Source: Larus michahellis
Taxonomy: Eukaryota > Chordata > Aves > Charadriiformes > Laridae
Length of the DNA: 64,000 nt
Direction of reading: 5' to 3'
Assembly: GCF_964199755.1 (NCBI RefSeq)
Contig: NC_133911.1
Span: 3,375,001 to 3,439,000, forward strand
Shown: positions 12,001-20,407 of the stretch, piece after piece
Layout of the letters: the number at the start of each line of letters is the position of its first letter
Position numbering within the stretch: position 1 is the stretch's first letter
Position numbers and translations under genes: made by a program
Notes under the pieces: generated by a model
Database searches by the model: none
What the model was told of the DNA's origin: nothing
The model's input: only the letters and a program-made list of their open reading frames with translations

Positions 12001-13623
12001 AATATGCTTGTTTTCCCTGTTCAGAAGTAAAAAACCTGAATGTTTGTGTAGTGATTATGGCAGAAAAACAGAGTCCTTATGTCAATATTATTTTCCCCAC
12101 AGCTCCTTAAGAGTTTCAAATCCTATTTTATCTTCCAGCATAACTTAGTTTCATCGTTGGGCACTAGGCTTATGGTGATAGAGCTTTCACAACGCTTCTC
12201 TTAACAGATATCTCTGAGAATGAAGCCCCCACTAAGTCTGGATAAGCTACTGTGATACTCTCACTGCCCTTTCATTTGTCAGATGGCAGCGTGGTGGAAG
12301 GAAGGTCCAATTAGCTTGGTTTATGGTCTTGCTCAAGGTTTGTAAAACTAGCACACTGATAGGTGGTTTCCACTCTTGTAGACTGCACTGAACATGATCA
12401 CCAGGTGTCTTGCTGCAGACTTGAAATCAGATGGAATTCTCTGCATTTCTTTGCACCCAGGCTGGCTTCAGACAGACATGGGTGGAAACATGGTAAGAGA
12501 CATATCTCTGAAAACATGAAAGTATGACTCCCCTGTTGTCCCAACTGTTAAAGGAGGAGCCTCTGCCTGACCATTCACACCCCATTCAAGGAGTTGGACC
12601 AGGGCCCTCTCACAATGGGCGACCCCCAGGAGCTGATGGGTGCCCCTTTCAGCTCCTCTCACACACGCTTACTCTCAGGTGTGCTCCCTCCTCCTTCAGG
12701 CTTGACCCGGGGTTTCCCACAGCAGGATTTTATAAAAATAGATAATTTAATTGAAAGGTCCAGCAGTAGGGTCAGCCCGGGCTGGGTGCCTCCAGAGAGG
12801 GACACTAAACAAAGAAATCCCTGGGCAATTATACCCTTGTGATCTCTACACCTGCCCCCCACATGCCTTTCACGCATCTTTTATTCCAATGGTGATTTTT
12901 TGGTGTGGGGTCTTCTAACGCCTTCTTGGATTCTCTCCCTGTGTCCAGGCTGGCTGTTGGCTGCTCTTATCTTGTTGATTTGCAGTCTCTGCTGAGAGTT
13001 GTTGCCTCCTTATCTTCTGGTTTATGCTTCTTGTGCACCTGCGCTCGCTGGCAGAACATGGGGAACTGAAAAGTCCCAGTCTTAGGAAAAACACTACCAA
13101 AACATCGGTGTGCTATCGACATTTTCCTCGTACTAAAAGACTAAACACAGCACTGTATCAGCTGCTAGGAAAATTATTAAGAAAATTAACTCTATTGTGG
13201 CCTAAAGGCTTCAGCAAATCTAGCTACTCATGCCAAGTAAAGCTAGGCAAGCAGCATAAATCACACCATATTATAACCCTAAGTAATTCATTCTAATTAA
13301 AAAATGTACTTATTTAAGCTAAACAACTAATATCTCTCAACACCAGCCCTTGAGAAAGAACCCACTGTACAGTATACACTTCCATGTGCTGCAGAGGCAC
13401 ACTATGAAACGTGAAAATGCATCCCACTTGATTCTAGTAAATCCTTAAATGCATTTCATTCTCCTCTGTAGGATATTCCCCGTAATAATCTAAACTTGAT
13501 TTGCTCTAGGCTCCCATGCAGGTGCAAGAGGCTATCCCAGGAATTCTCTCCGTTCTGGACCGTCTTGGTGAAAAAGAAAATGGTTCCTTCCTGGACTGGC
13601 AAGGGGAAACTCTGCCGTGGTAG
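2526..13623 (+). CDS. Classical short-chain dehydrogenase/reductase, C-factor/sniffer type (6 exons, 253 aa)
   Basis: The coding exons are 2526-2666, 10393-10444, 10739-10926, 11353-11508, 12382-12492 and 13510-13623, all with GT-AG introns and consistent phases (0,1,0,0,0). They give a 253-residue protein, the normal length for a classical SDR. The Rossmann nucleotide-binding motif TGCSRGIG is at residues 12-19, NNAG at 93-96, the catalytic serine is in NMSS (152-155), and the YxxxK pair is Y175/K179 in YRIAK. The PGW-x-TDMGG motif near residue 210 is typical of the C-factor/sniffer/carbonyl-reductase branch. By family knowledge it is a cytosolic NAD(P)H-dependent carbonyl reductase, but the substrate cannot be read from sequence. 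The start has a strong Kozak context (A at -3, G at +4). The family call is firm; the exact orthologue name is not. Confidence 0.93.
4898..4924. repeat. T12-GC-G13 homopolymer pair in SDR intron 1
   Basis: Twelve T (4898-4909), then GC, then thirteen G (4912-4924). Low-complexity sequence; run lengths are likely variable or prone to sequencing error. Confidence 0.8.
5348..5391. repeat. T-rich low-complexity tract in SDR intron 1
   Basis: Two long T runs broken by C and G. No transposon was recognised around it. Confidence 0.75.
10341..10356. repeat. (AT)8 microsatellite before SDR exon 2
   Basis: Eight AT units about 36 bp before the acceptor of SDR exon 2. Confidence 0.85.
10393..10444 (+). 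CDS. SDR exon 2
   Basis: A 52-nt exon coding residues 48-64 (ELQQLSKQYSNIKLLQL). The acceptor is CTTCTTCCTAG and the donor CTGG|GTGAGT, leaving phase 1. The conserved LD after the LLQL strand is completed by the next exon, as expected for the SDR beta-strand 3 region. Confidence 0.92.
10739..10926 (+). CDS. SDR exon 3 (NNAG motif)
   Basis: Residues 65-127, carrying the NNAG structural motif and the following ...NTVAQLMVTK helix. The acceptor is CTGTGCAG and the donor AAG|GTAAGA. Confidence 0.94.
11353..11508 (+). CDS. SDR exon 4 (catalytic Ser, Tyr, Lys)
   Basis: Residues 128-179. It contains INMSS with the catalytic serine and ends exactly after the lysine of YRIAK, so the active site lies in one exon. 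The donor AAG|GTTTGT is weaker than the others. Confidence 0.93.
12382..12492 (+). CDS. SDR exon 5 (PG motif)
   Basis: Residues 180-216, starting TALNMITR right after the catalytic lysine and ending in HPGWLQTDMGGNM, the motif that closes over the cofactor. The acceptor is CTCTTGTAG and the donor ATG|GTAAGA. Confidence 0.93.
13510..13623 (+). CDS. SDR exon 6 (C-terminus)
   Basis: Residues 217-253 and the stop. It begins APMQVQEAIPG and ends ETLPW-TAG. The acceptor is GATTTGCTCTAG. Confidence 0.9.
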   Translation, partial: APMQVQEAIPGILSVLDRLGEKENGSFLDWQGETLPW

Positions 13624-14280
13624 AAGTGCAGAATATACTACAGAAACAGCATGCCACTTGCTATTTAACTTGTGCCACTAATGTCTGTGTCTCTAGGGTT
13701 TTCTTATACGCTAGTTGAAATAGCCAGTCTGATATGCAGCCTCTCTCTAGGTGTATTTGGAAGGTGGGGTGGCTGACTCTTTTACTAGGTATTGTTACTG
13801 CTCTGTTATAATGCTTCCTGCAAATACTACTGTGCTCTTAGTGATGGGGATCTCCTAGAACCATCTAAAAATAGATTAAAACCTGCAAGTTAAATCCAGG
13901 GGCTGGTTCCTCTTCGCTTCCAAAACCAAAGTGGGTCTCTCCCTCTCCGCAGAAGTAAATGATGTGACTTCAGAGTAAGGCTAGTGTAGGCTGTCAGCTT
14001 CCAGTGCGTTCAGTCTGCTGGAGACGTGTCTCTGGAAAAGGTTCTTCAGCTTCCTTCAGTCCTAACTGAGCCAAGGCTGAAATTGCCCAGCTCTAAATTA
14101 TGTGAATTTGGTCCTTCTGTAGGTTCCTCAGCGAGCTCTGAGTGTCCCCAGGTTGACAACACACACCAGGCATTTGCTTTGTTCCCAGTGGATGACTAAC
14201 ATCCTAATATGGGGGCGGGAATGTTGTTTTGTAGGTACACTTCTAAAGTGTCTTCAATAAAGTCTTGTTTAAACAAATAG
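13624..14280 (+). other. SDR 3' UTR with polyadenylation signal
   Basis: This AT-rich non-coding stretch follows the stop codon. A canonical AATAAA sits at 14256-14261, followed by T-rich sequence. It is the best candidate for the transcript end. Confidence 0.65.
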
Positions 14281-14833
14281 TCTGTTTACTAAACTACTTC
14301 AGTTAATTTCTCTGTATGTAGATTTCTCTTTGTAGGTTTCTCTTCCCTGACCGGAGGACTGTACTTCTACCTTGCAGGAAGAAACTCTAACCATCGCTGT
14401 CTCCTTGGGACTGGATGGGTTTAACATGGTGGGGTGTACCTAAAACTGAGGCAGACCCTTGTTCTGGTCTGAAATACTAAAAGCAGCTGGTGAAAAGATC
14501 TCTGTGTTCTGGCTGAGGTAGGGATAAAAGCAAGAAGTTCTTTGAAGTCTGGGTTTGGCTTCAACATCCCTCCCTTATGCCAGCTGATTAGGCACTTTCA
14601 TGCTGTGCCAAGGCGGTGGGTTCCTGTACCAAGTAAGGAAAGACAAACAACAGGCAGGTAAGTGGGAGAGACAGGCGTGGCGGTTCCTGGGCAGCAGCCG
14701 CTGTGGGACCTGCCCTTGGATGCAGCTGAGGGGGTGTAAGGCAGAGGTGTCCAGCTGCCTCCCGCCATCCCCACGCTGACAGGGATATAAAGTCTCTCCA
14801 ACTGCTTGCCACGCCACAGTTCTGCCATCAGAC

Positions 14834-14846
14834 CTGTTTTTAGTCA
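14834..14846. repeat. Target-site duplication, left copy
   Basis: CTGTTTTTAGTCA, identical to 15819-15831. The last three bases could instead belong to the CR1 3' end, so the duplication is 10-13 bp. Confidence 0.75.
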
Positions 14847-15818
14847 TAGAATCATAGAATGGTTTGGGTTGGAAGGGACCTTAAAGACCATCCAGTCTCA
14901 CCCCCTGCCCTGGGCAGGGACACCTCCCACCAGCCCAGGTTGCTCCAAGCCCCGTCCAACCTGGCCTTGAACCCCTCCAGGGATGGGGCAGCCACAGCTT
15001 CTCTGGGCAACCTGGGCCAGGGGCTCACCACCCTCACAGCAAAGAATTTCTTCCTCATATCCAATCTAAATCTCCCCTCCTTCAGTTTGAAACCGTTACC
15101 CCTTGTCCTATCATTACACTCCCTGATCCAGAGTCCCTCCCCATCCTTCCTGTAGGCCCCCTTTAGGAAGGGGCTCTAAGGTCTCCCCGGAGCCTTCTCC
15201 TCTCCAGGCTGAACCCCCCCCAGCTCTCTCAGCCTGTCCTTACAGCAGAGGTGCGCCAGCCCTCTGAGCATCTTTGTGGCCTCCTCTGGACCCATTCCAA
15301 CAGGTCCGTGTCCTTCCTGTGCCGAGGACTCCAGAGCTGGACGCAGTACTCCAGGTGGGGGTCTCAGCAGAGTAGAGGGGCAGAATCGCCTCCCTCAACC
15401 TGCTGGCCATGCTTCTTTTGATGCAGCCCAGGATGTGGTTGGCTTTTTGGGCTGCAAGTGCGCGTTGCCGGCTCATGTTGAGCTTCTTGTCCACCAGCAC
15501 CCCCGAGTCCTTCTCCTCAGGGCTCCTATCAAGCCATTCTCTGCCCAATCTATTTGTGCCTGGGATTGCCATGAACCAGTTGCAGGACCTTGCACTTGGC
15601 CTGGTTGATCTTCATGGGTTTTGCATGGTCCCACCTCTCAAGCCTGTCCAGGTCCCTCTGGATGGCATCCCTTCCCTCCAGCATGTCGACCGTGCCGCAC
15701 AGCTTGGTGTCGTCGGCAAACTTGCTGAGGGTGCACTCAATGACACTGTCCATGTCGCCGACAAAGATGTTAAACAGCATCGGTCCCAGTACTGACCCCT
15801 GAGGAACGCCACTTGTCA
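14847..15818 (-). mobile_element. CR1 LINE copy with partial reverse transcriptase
   Basis: This is the longest CR1 in the window. Read on the minus strand it begins inside ORF2 and runs to a well-kept 3' end (TCATAGAATCATAGAAT on the + strand). It is 5'-truncated, so it cannot move by itself. A 13-bp direct repeat flanks it at 14834-14846 and 15819-15831. The intact flanks and clean 3' repeat point to a younger insertion than the copy at 662-1177. Confidence 0.95.
15550..15817 (-). pseudogene. CR1 ORF2 reverse-transcriptase fragment
   Basis: An open segment on the minus strand shows the RT motifs [11 protein letters not shown] and, downstream, the catalytic box FADDTKL with its aspartate pair. 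It then continues with the usual CR1 text ([14 protein letters not shown]). The N-terminal endonuclease and most of the RT are missing, and the frame breaks further on: CR1-like peptide continues at 15240-15572 in another frame. It is a dead transposon relic, not a host gene. Confidence 0.9.
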
Positions 15819-15831
15819 CTGTTTTTAGTCA
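15819..15831. repeat. Target-site duplication, right copy
   Basis: CTGTTTTTAGTCA, matching 14834-14846. A further imperfect copy (ACTGTTTTTAGTGAC) follows directly at about 15834. Confidence 0.75.
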
Positions 15832-16185
15832 CCACTGTTTTTAGTGACGTGGTGCTGTGGCTGAGCAGGGGAACAAGAAGCAGTGCTTTCCTGTCAGCTG
15901 AAAGCCGTTGACTCTCCATCTCAAAGCGCGACTGCAGTATCAGCGCACACCTGATAGGAAAGGGGCAGGCTCAGTTTGAACGAGTTCAACGATTTCGTTT
16001 GACTTGAATGTCAGGTGCTGGGTGGGGAAGGAGTGGACGTACCTTCTGCAGCCTGCTGTGAGCAGAGCTGATGGAAACAGTGCCTGCTCCATGGTTCAGA
16101 GGGGTGGGAGTGGGAGAGAAGAGATGGGTGCCGGGAAGAGGATGGCCTGTTTGCAAAAGCTTTCCAAGTGCTTCCACGGGGTCAC

Positions 16186-16375
16186 AGAATCATAGAGTGG
16201 TTTGGGTTGGAAGGGACCTTAAAGACCATCCAGTGCCACCCCCTGCCCTGGGCAGGGACACCTCCCACCAGCCCAGGCTGCTCCAAGCCCCGTCCAACCT
16301 GGCCTTGAACCCCTCCAGGGATGGGTCACCCACAGCTTCTCTGGGCAACCTGGGCCAGGGGCTCACCACCCTCAG
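16186..16375 (-). mobile_element. CR1 LINE 3' fragment next to the AURKAIP1 CpG island
   Basis: An inverted CR1 3' end (TCACAGAATCATAGAGTGG...) about 190 bp long, cut off at the ...CTCACCACCCTCAG block. The sequence changes there to CpG-rich promoter DNA. It is close in sequence to the copy at 14847-15818. Confidence 0.92.
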
Positions 16376-16511
16376 CCTCCCTCGGCCGCAGGCTGCCACC
16401 GCCGACGCCCCCCCCACGCCGCGCTGCCCGCCAGAGCCCGAACGGCCGCCGAGGGACGGACCCCCCCCGCCTCAGCCCGCTCGCGCCTCACGGCGGCAGC
16501 GCCGGCGGGCC

Positions 16512-16526
16512 CCACTAGGGGGCGCT
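16512..16526 (+). promoter_or_regulatory. CTCF-like core motif
   Basis: CCACTAGGGGGCGCT fits the canonical vertebrate CTCF core closely. It lies about 30 bp upstream of the ETS motif and between the SDR and AURKAIP1 genes. Occupancy is inferred, not shown. Confidence 0.7.
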
Positions 16527-16543
16527 GCCCCGCCCGGCGGCCG

Positions 16544-16551
16544 CCGGAAGT
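16544..16551 (+). promoter_or_regulatory. ETS/GABPA (NRF-2) type motif
   Basis: CCGGAAGT is the ETS-family core bound by GABPA. It is common near the transcription start of nuclear genes for mitochondrial proteins, which fits AURKAIP1. It lies about 25 bp before the presumed exon 1 donor. Confidence 0.6.
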
Positions 16552-16573
16552 TGCGTAGCGGTGGCGGGCGGGG

Positions 16574-17766
16574 ATGGTGAGTGATGGCGGTGGTGGGCTG
16601 AGGGGATGGGTTGGGGCTGAGGGTCTGGTGTCCCCGAGCGGGCTGTGCCTCGGGAGCGGAGTGGCGGCGGGGCTTGCTGGCCCGGGTGCGGAGAGGGAGG
16701 CTGCCCGCTGAGTGCGGGGCTGCGGGCCGGGCCGCCCCGCCTCAGGAGCGGCGCTTGGTTAGGCCGTGCGGCCGTGCCTCAGGGCCTGAGGGCAGCGGGC
16801 GCCTTTTTAGTGGTTCCTGCTGTGGGAGCAACGTCTTCGCACTGAGCTGGGCAGAGTTGTGCGGGGGGACGCGGGCTGAATTTAGCTTATTTTTAAACCT
16901 GGGGCAGCCGAAGCTTTATTAATCACCCCCCGGCAGAGCTACAGCAGTGTCTGTGGGCCAGGCCCTTGCAGCAAAGTCCAACAGTGAGTCGGTGAAACGA
17001 GGAGGGGCTTAGAGTGTTTCAGCCCGTCGTTTGGGGCCTTTGGGTTAAACTTAAGAGTATTTTTTTTAAACAGCGTGTTTGCCTCATTGAATACATGTTC
17101 TTATTTTAACAGTCATTACTGGCTCTGACAGCGAACAACGTGAAACAATATGTTAATATCACAGGTGACTTCCCAGTTACTGAAGGCTTCACGAATTGCA
17201 GGTAAACAGATATTGTGTGACCTAGTTTTCTGTTGCGTTTTTTTTTTTTTTCCCTGGGGTAATTAGGCTGCCAGAAACTTCTTTGCCAACAAGCAGTGCA
17301 AGAGTGGTGAGCCTGTTGTTGATTCAGTGTTTGTTATTATGTCTCTGCTCTATTCTGTCAGTGTTGTGTAGCTCAGGTTTGACCTCTTTTAAGCTTAGGA
17401 GATTCCTTAGCAGCAGAAAGAATTAATACAGCAAACAGTTCCCTGCCATTTCAAATGGCACTTAAACAGTTGACACAGTAAAATATTGTATAATGTAATT
17501 TTAGCAGATGGTATTATGACAACATAATTAAATTCAAACTAAAAAAATACTTCCTTGCTTTTGTGACAGGAATATAATTTTTGTAAGCAGCTTCCTTTAT
17601 TAGGTTATTCTGGCCACAGTTGTCTGGCGGTTTGAGAGCCGGTCAGAGCTTTTAGTAAGATGCTGTTTCTGCCTCTTAAGTGAAATTCTTTTCTTCTCAA
17701 AGGCCGCCTTTTGCCAAGGTCAGTGTCTTCGTTTCTTTGCTGTCACTCTACATCTGCGCACTATAG
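16574..17766 (+). other. Upstream ORF overlapping the AURKAIP1 start (51 codons, spliced)
   Basis: If exon 1 ends at the strong donor ATG|GTGAGT, the last three bases of exon 1 (16574-16576) form an ATG. It reads through exon 2 (17113-17201) into exon 3 and stops at TAG 17764-17766. The frame differs from AURKAIP1 and overlaps its start codon. It begins MSLLALTANNV and looks like no known protein. Its likely role, if any, is to lower translation of the main frame. It depends on the exon 1 assignment. Confidence 0.5.
17150..17201 (+). CDS. AURKAIP1: AURKAIP1 first coding exon
   Basis: Codes residues 1-17 and the first base of codon 18. The exon itself starts at 17113 after TATTTTAACAG, so 37 nt are 5' UTR. 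The donor is GCAG|GTAAAC. The Kozak context is only moderate (A at -3, T at +4). Confidence 0.85.
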
Positions 17767-19201
17767 CACACAGCCATCGAACAAGAGTGGAGCCCAGCCT
17801 CACCAGTGGTATGCTCTGGACCCTGAACTGGAAGAGATGCTGATCCCCAGAAAGCTTTCCATCAGCCCCTTAGAAAGCTGGCTGACAGTTAGGTACTCCC
17901 TTCCTAAAGCAGAAGTCCTTAATGCTCAGGAAGAAGTGGGCTATGAACCTCTCCAGCAGTATGACTGTCCCCCGTCTGATGAGGGAGCTGATGTGGAGGA
18001 AGGAGAAGGAGTGCTTAACAACAAGTTTCAGTGTAAGAACGTTTTGAAGATTCGCAGAAGGAAAATGAATCGTCACAAGTTCAAAAAGCTGCTAAAGCGA
18101 AGAAAGTTTGTACGGAGGAGGATAAAAGAAGGCCGCAAGAAGAAACGTCAGGTAAGCTCAGAGTAGAGAGAACTTGTTGACATAAATGTGCCCGCTGCTC
18201 AAACTGGCCTCTGTTCAGGTATCGGGATGATTAGATGGAGTTGATTTGGGGAAAAATGTCAGCAGCTCAGAGAGCCTTAGTGAATTCAGTATTTACTGCT
18301 ACAGCAGTTTTTCTGTTTTGTGTTTGACTTGTACATCTTCAGAAGCGGTAAGTTAGAATGTTTCTATGGTTGTAGACATAGTTACTTGGCGTAATTTTTC
18401 TTGTGTGGTGGTAACTTATATGTGGTTAAAGGAGAAGAATTTTACTGTTTGTGTGAAAGATTAATTCACGTGTCTGCATTGTATCAGGGAGACTGGTTTA
18501 ATCTTAATGTTTTTCCTTTAATTTTAATTTCTTTCATGTCTTGGCAACATCCTCAAGTGTTTCCTATTGTCTTTTTCTATGTAGAAGCCTTTTACTTCCT
18601 CTAATAGAAGAGGTGTGAGGGGAGACATGGGCCTTCATTCAAACTGTAGATGTTCTCATTCAGCACTGCCTTTCAGTAGTCTGTTAGGTTTGCTCTGATA
18701 TAGTTTAGTTCGTTCTCTGGTATTTTCACCTTGCCTAGGTGCAAATTGGGGTTAATTGCAATTCCGTTTCTTCAGATTTGTAGGAAGCAGTGTTGAACAC
18801 TTTATGATGTGGAAATCTTCTTAATTTTCTTATAGTTTTGTTTTCAGTCTTCTCGATTTTCCTCACACAGGACTTTTAAAATACTGCTACCAAGATCCTT
18901 GTGCATTTTAATATATTTTCTGCAGTAAGGCAAACTATTTTGACGCTTAGAACAAACTGTCTACTTAAAAGCATTTGTTTCCTTTGTGTGTGTTTTACCT
19001 AGATTCTCCTTGGGACACATGGGCAGTGGCTGAATACTTGAGTGTTGCTTCTGAGCTGTGTTACCATTTTTTCTTTTTGTTTTTCTGTTGTAGGTGAAAT
19101 TTGAGAAAGATTTGGAGCGCATCTGGAAAAGAGCTGGTTTGAAAAATCCTCCTGCAGGATGGCAAACGCCCAAGATATTTCTGAAAAGTTCAAAGCGATA
19201 A
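17150..19201 (+). CDS. AURKAIP1: AURKAIP1, mitochondrial small-subunit ribosomal protein mS38 (202 aa)
   Basis: The coding parts are 17150-17201, 17703-18151 and 19094-19201, joined by GT-AG introns. A non-coding exon 1 probably ends at 16576. The 202-residue product matches the roughly 200 aa of the family. The N-terminus ([18 protein letters not shown]) is basic and amphipathic, like a mitochondrial targeting peptide. The middle has LEEMLIPRK and SPLESWL. The C-terminal third begins [13 protein letters not shown] and is extremely rich in lysine and arginine up to residue 167. It ends [14 protein letters not shown]. This tail is the family signature: mS38 is a late-joining protein of the mitoribosomal small subunit, and the protein was first described as an Aurora-A-interacting protein. 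The start was chosen because it gives the targeting peptide and agrees with the mammalian TSQLL-containing N-terminus. Confidence 0.95.
17703..18151 (+). CDS. AURKAIP1: AURKAIP1 central coding exon
   Basis: Codes residues 18-167, including the conserved [13 protein letters not shown] block and the basic [19 protein letters not shown] segment. The acceptor is TTCTTCTCAAAG and the donor CAG|GTAAGC, phase 0. Confidence 0.95.
19094..19201 (+). CDS. AURKAIP1: AURKAIP1 last coding exon
   Basis: Codes residues 168-202 ([16 protein letters not shown]... to TAA). The acceptor is TTTCTGTTGTAG. Confidence 0.95.
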   Translation: MKFEKDLERIWKRAGLKNPPAGWQTPKIFLKSSKR

Positions 19202-19241
19202 AAATACTCGTAATGAGTTTTAATGTGTAATTGTAATTAAA
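19202..19241 (+). other. AURKAIP1: AURKAIP1 3' UTR with proximal polyadenylation signal
   Basis: The variant signal ATTAAA lies at 19236-19241, only 35 bp after the stop codon, predicting a very short 3' UTR. A second canonical AATAAA at 19811-19816 with T-rich sequence after it could give a longer form. Confidence 0.6.
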
Positions 19242-20391
19242 AGATATTTAAGTATGTGGATTACTTTTAACCTTTTTCTGAGCGTGATGAAATTAGGAGG
19301 AGGAGACTAAATCTTGGTGAGCAGTTTTCCAAGGGCAAACCTGACAGAAATATGCTTTTCCTCCTCAAAAGAATGCTGTGAGCCCTTGTATAGTGACTTG
19401 GTGCTATTGTGTACAGTCCTGTGCTGCTGCTGCCCCCAACCACGTGTCTGAGCAAAGGTGTCTTAGACTGCAGCTGAATTTCTGAAGTTGCCATTTAAGG
19501 TTAGACTGAACAATGTACTATAAGAACAGCTGGTTGTGGGAGATGGGATAAGCGAAAGTATAACTGTGTAAGATACAAGCATTTTGAAAAATTATTTTCG
19601 AAATTGTGTTCTTCTGCAGCCTTACTAGAGAAGGGCTGGTGTTGACTTAAGAATTACAGTGAAATAGGAATTGGATCAGAATTCCATAGAATATATCTAA
19701 AAAAGCTTTAATTTTCACTTCTCTGAAGCCTCAGCGTGCCTGTGCCTTAGATGGGCATTGCATGAGCATCCTTAAAAGACATGCTTATTTTTTCTGTTCT
19801 GTTTTGTGCCAATAAAAAATTGTTCTTTTTTTCTACAATTGACCCCTGTCATACAGAACATACAGATACTGGTATCAGTGAAAATTCAGAGCGGATTATT
19901 GATTAACTACAAAAACTGTTTTGTGTCTGAGACGACCATATTGTAATCAGCTGATTTTACATGACTGAAGAGAGTCATGAAAGCTGTGAAAAGTATAGAC
20001 GTTTATTGTAAACCCTGACAGAAGACTTTATATCTGGGTTCTGCTTTTGATTTTTCTGTTTGAGGCAGTTCACTTCTGTGTGATTTAGTTCTTCCCTGTC
20101 TATATTCCAGCAGATAAATGGGGTGGACTGACCTCTGAAAGAAAGGAAGGAAAAAATGAGCTCCATTAGGCTCGTCATTCTGCAGCATATGAGGAAGCTA
20201 CCCTGAAAATGCATTCCCTTTTATTTGCTAGGAGCAGGATACTTGACTAAACTGAAAGGGAAGAAAAAAAAAATGATCTGTGGAACTCATTGCTACAAGG
20301 TACAGTTGAATCTCGCTGCAGGAAGGACAGGTGACTTCTCGCACACAGTGAACATGTCTGAGGCTCTGTGTATGGCTATCTGCCCTTCTTG

Positions 20392-20407
20392 TCACTAGAT
20401 GGCAGTA
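20392..20407 (+). promoter_or_regulatory. CTCF-like motif
   Basis: TCACTAGATGGCAGTA matches the CTCF core (CCASYAGRKGGCRS-like) except for the first base. It has the same orientation as the motif at 16512, so the two flank AURKAIP1. Confidence 0.5.

Larger units (their letters stand above)
14281..16500. other. Intergenic region between SDR and AURKAIP1
   Basis: About 1.2 kb of this stretch consists of two inverted CR1 copies (14847-15818 and 16186-16375). The remaining sequence shows no exon, RNA gene or other repeat that I recognise. The right end passes into the AURKAIP1 CpG island. Confidence 0.7.
16380..16800. promoter_or_regulatory. AURKAIP1: CpG island and promoter of AURKAIP1
   Basis: GC-rich, CpG-dense DNA covers the presumed exon 1 and the start of intron 1. 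It has no TATA box, as is usual for housekeeping and mitochondrial ribosomal protein genes. It holds a CTCF-like core motif and an ETS-type motif, listed separately. Confidence 0.75.
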
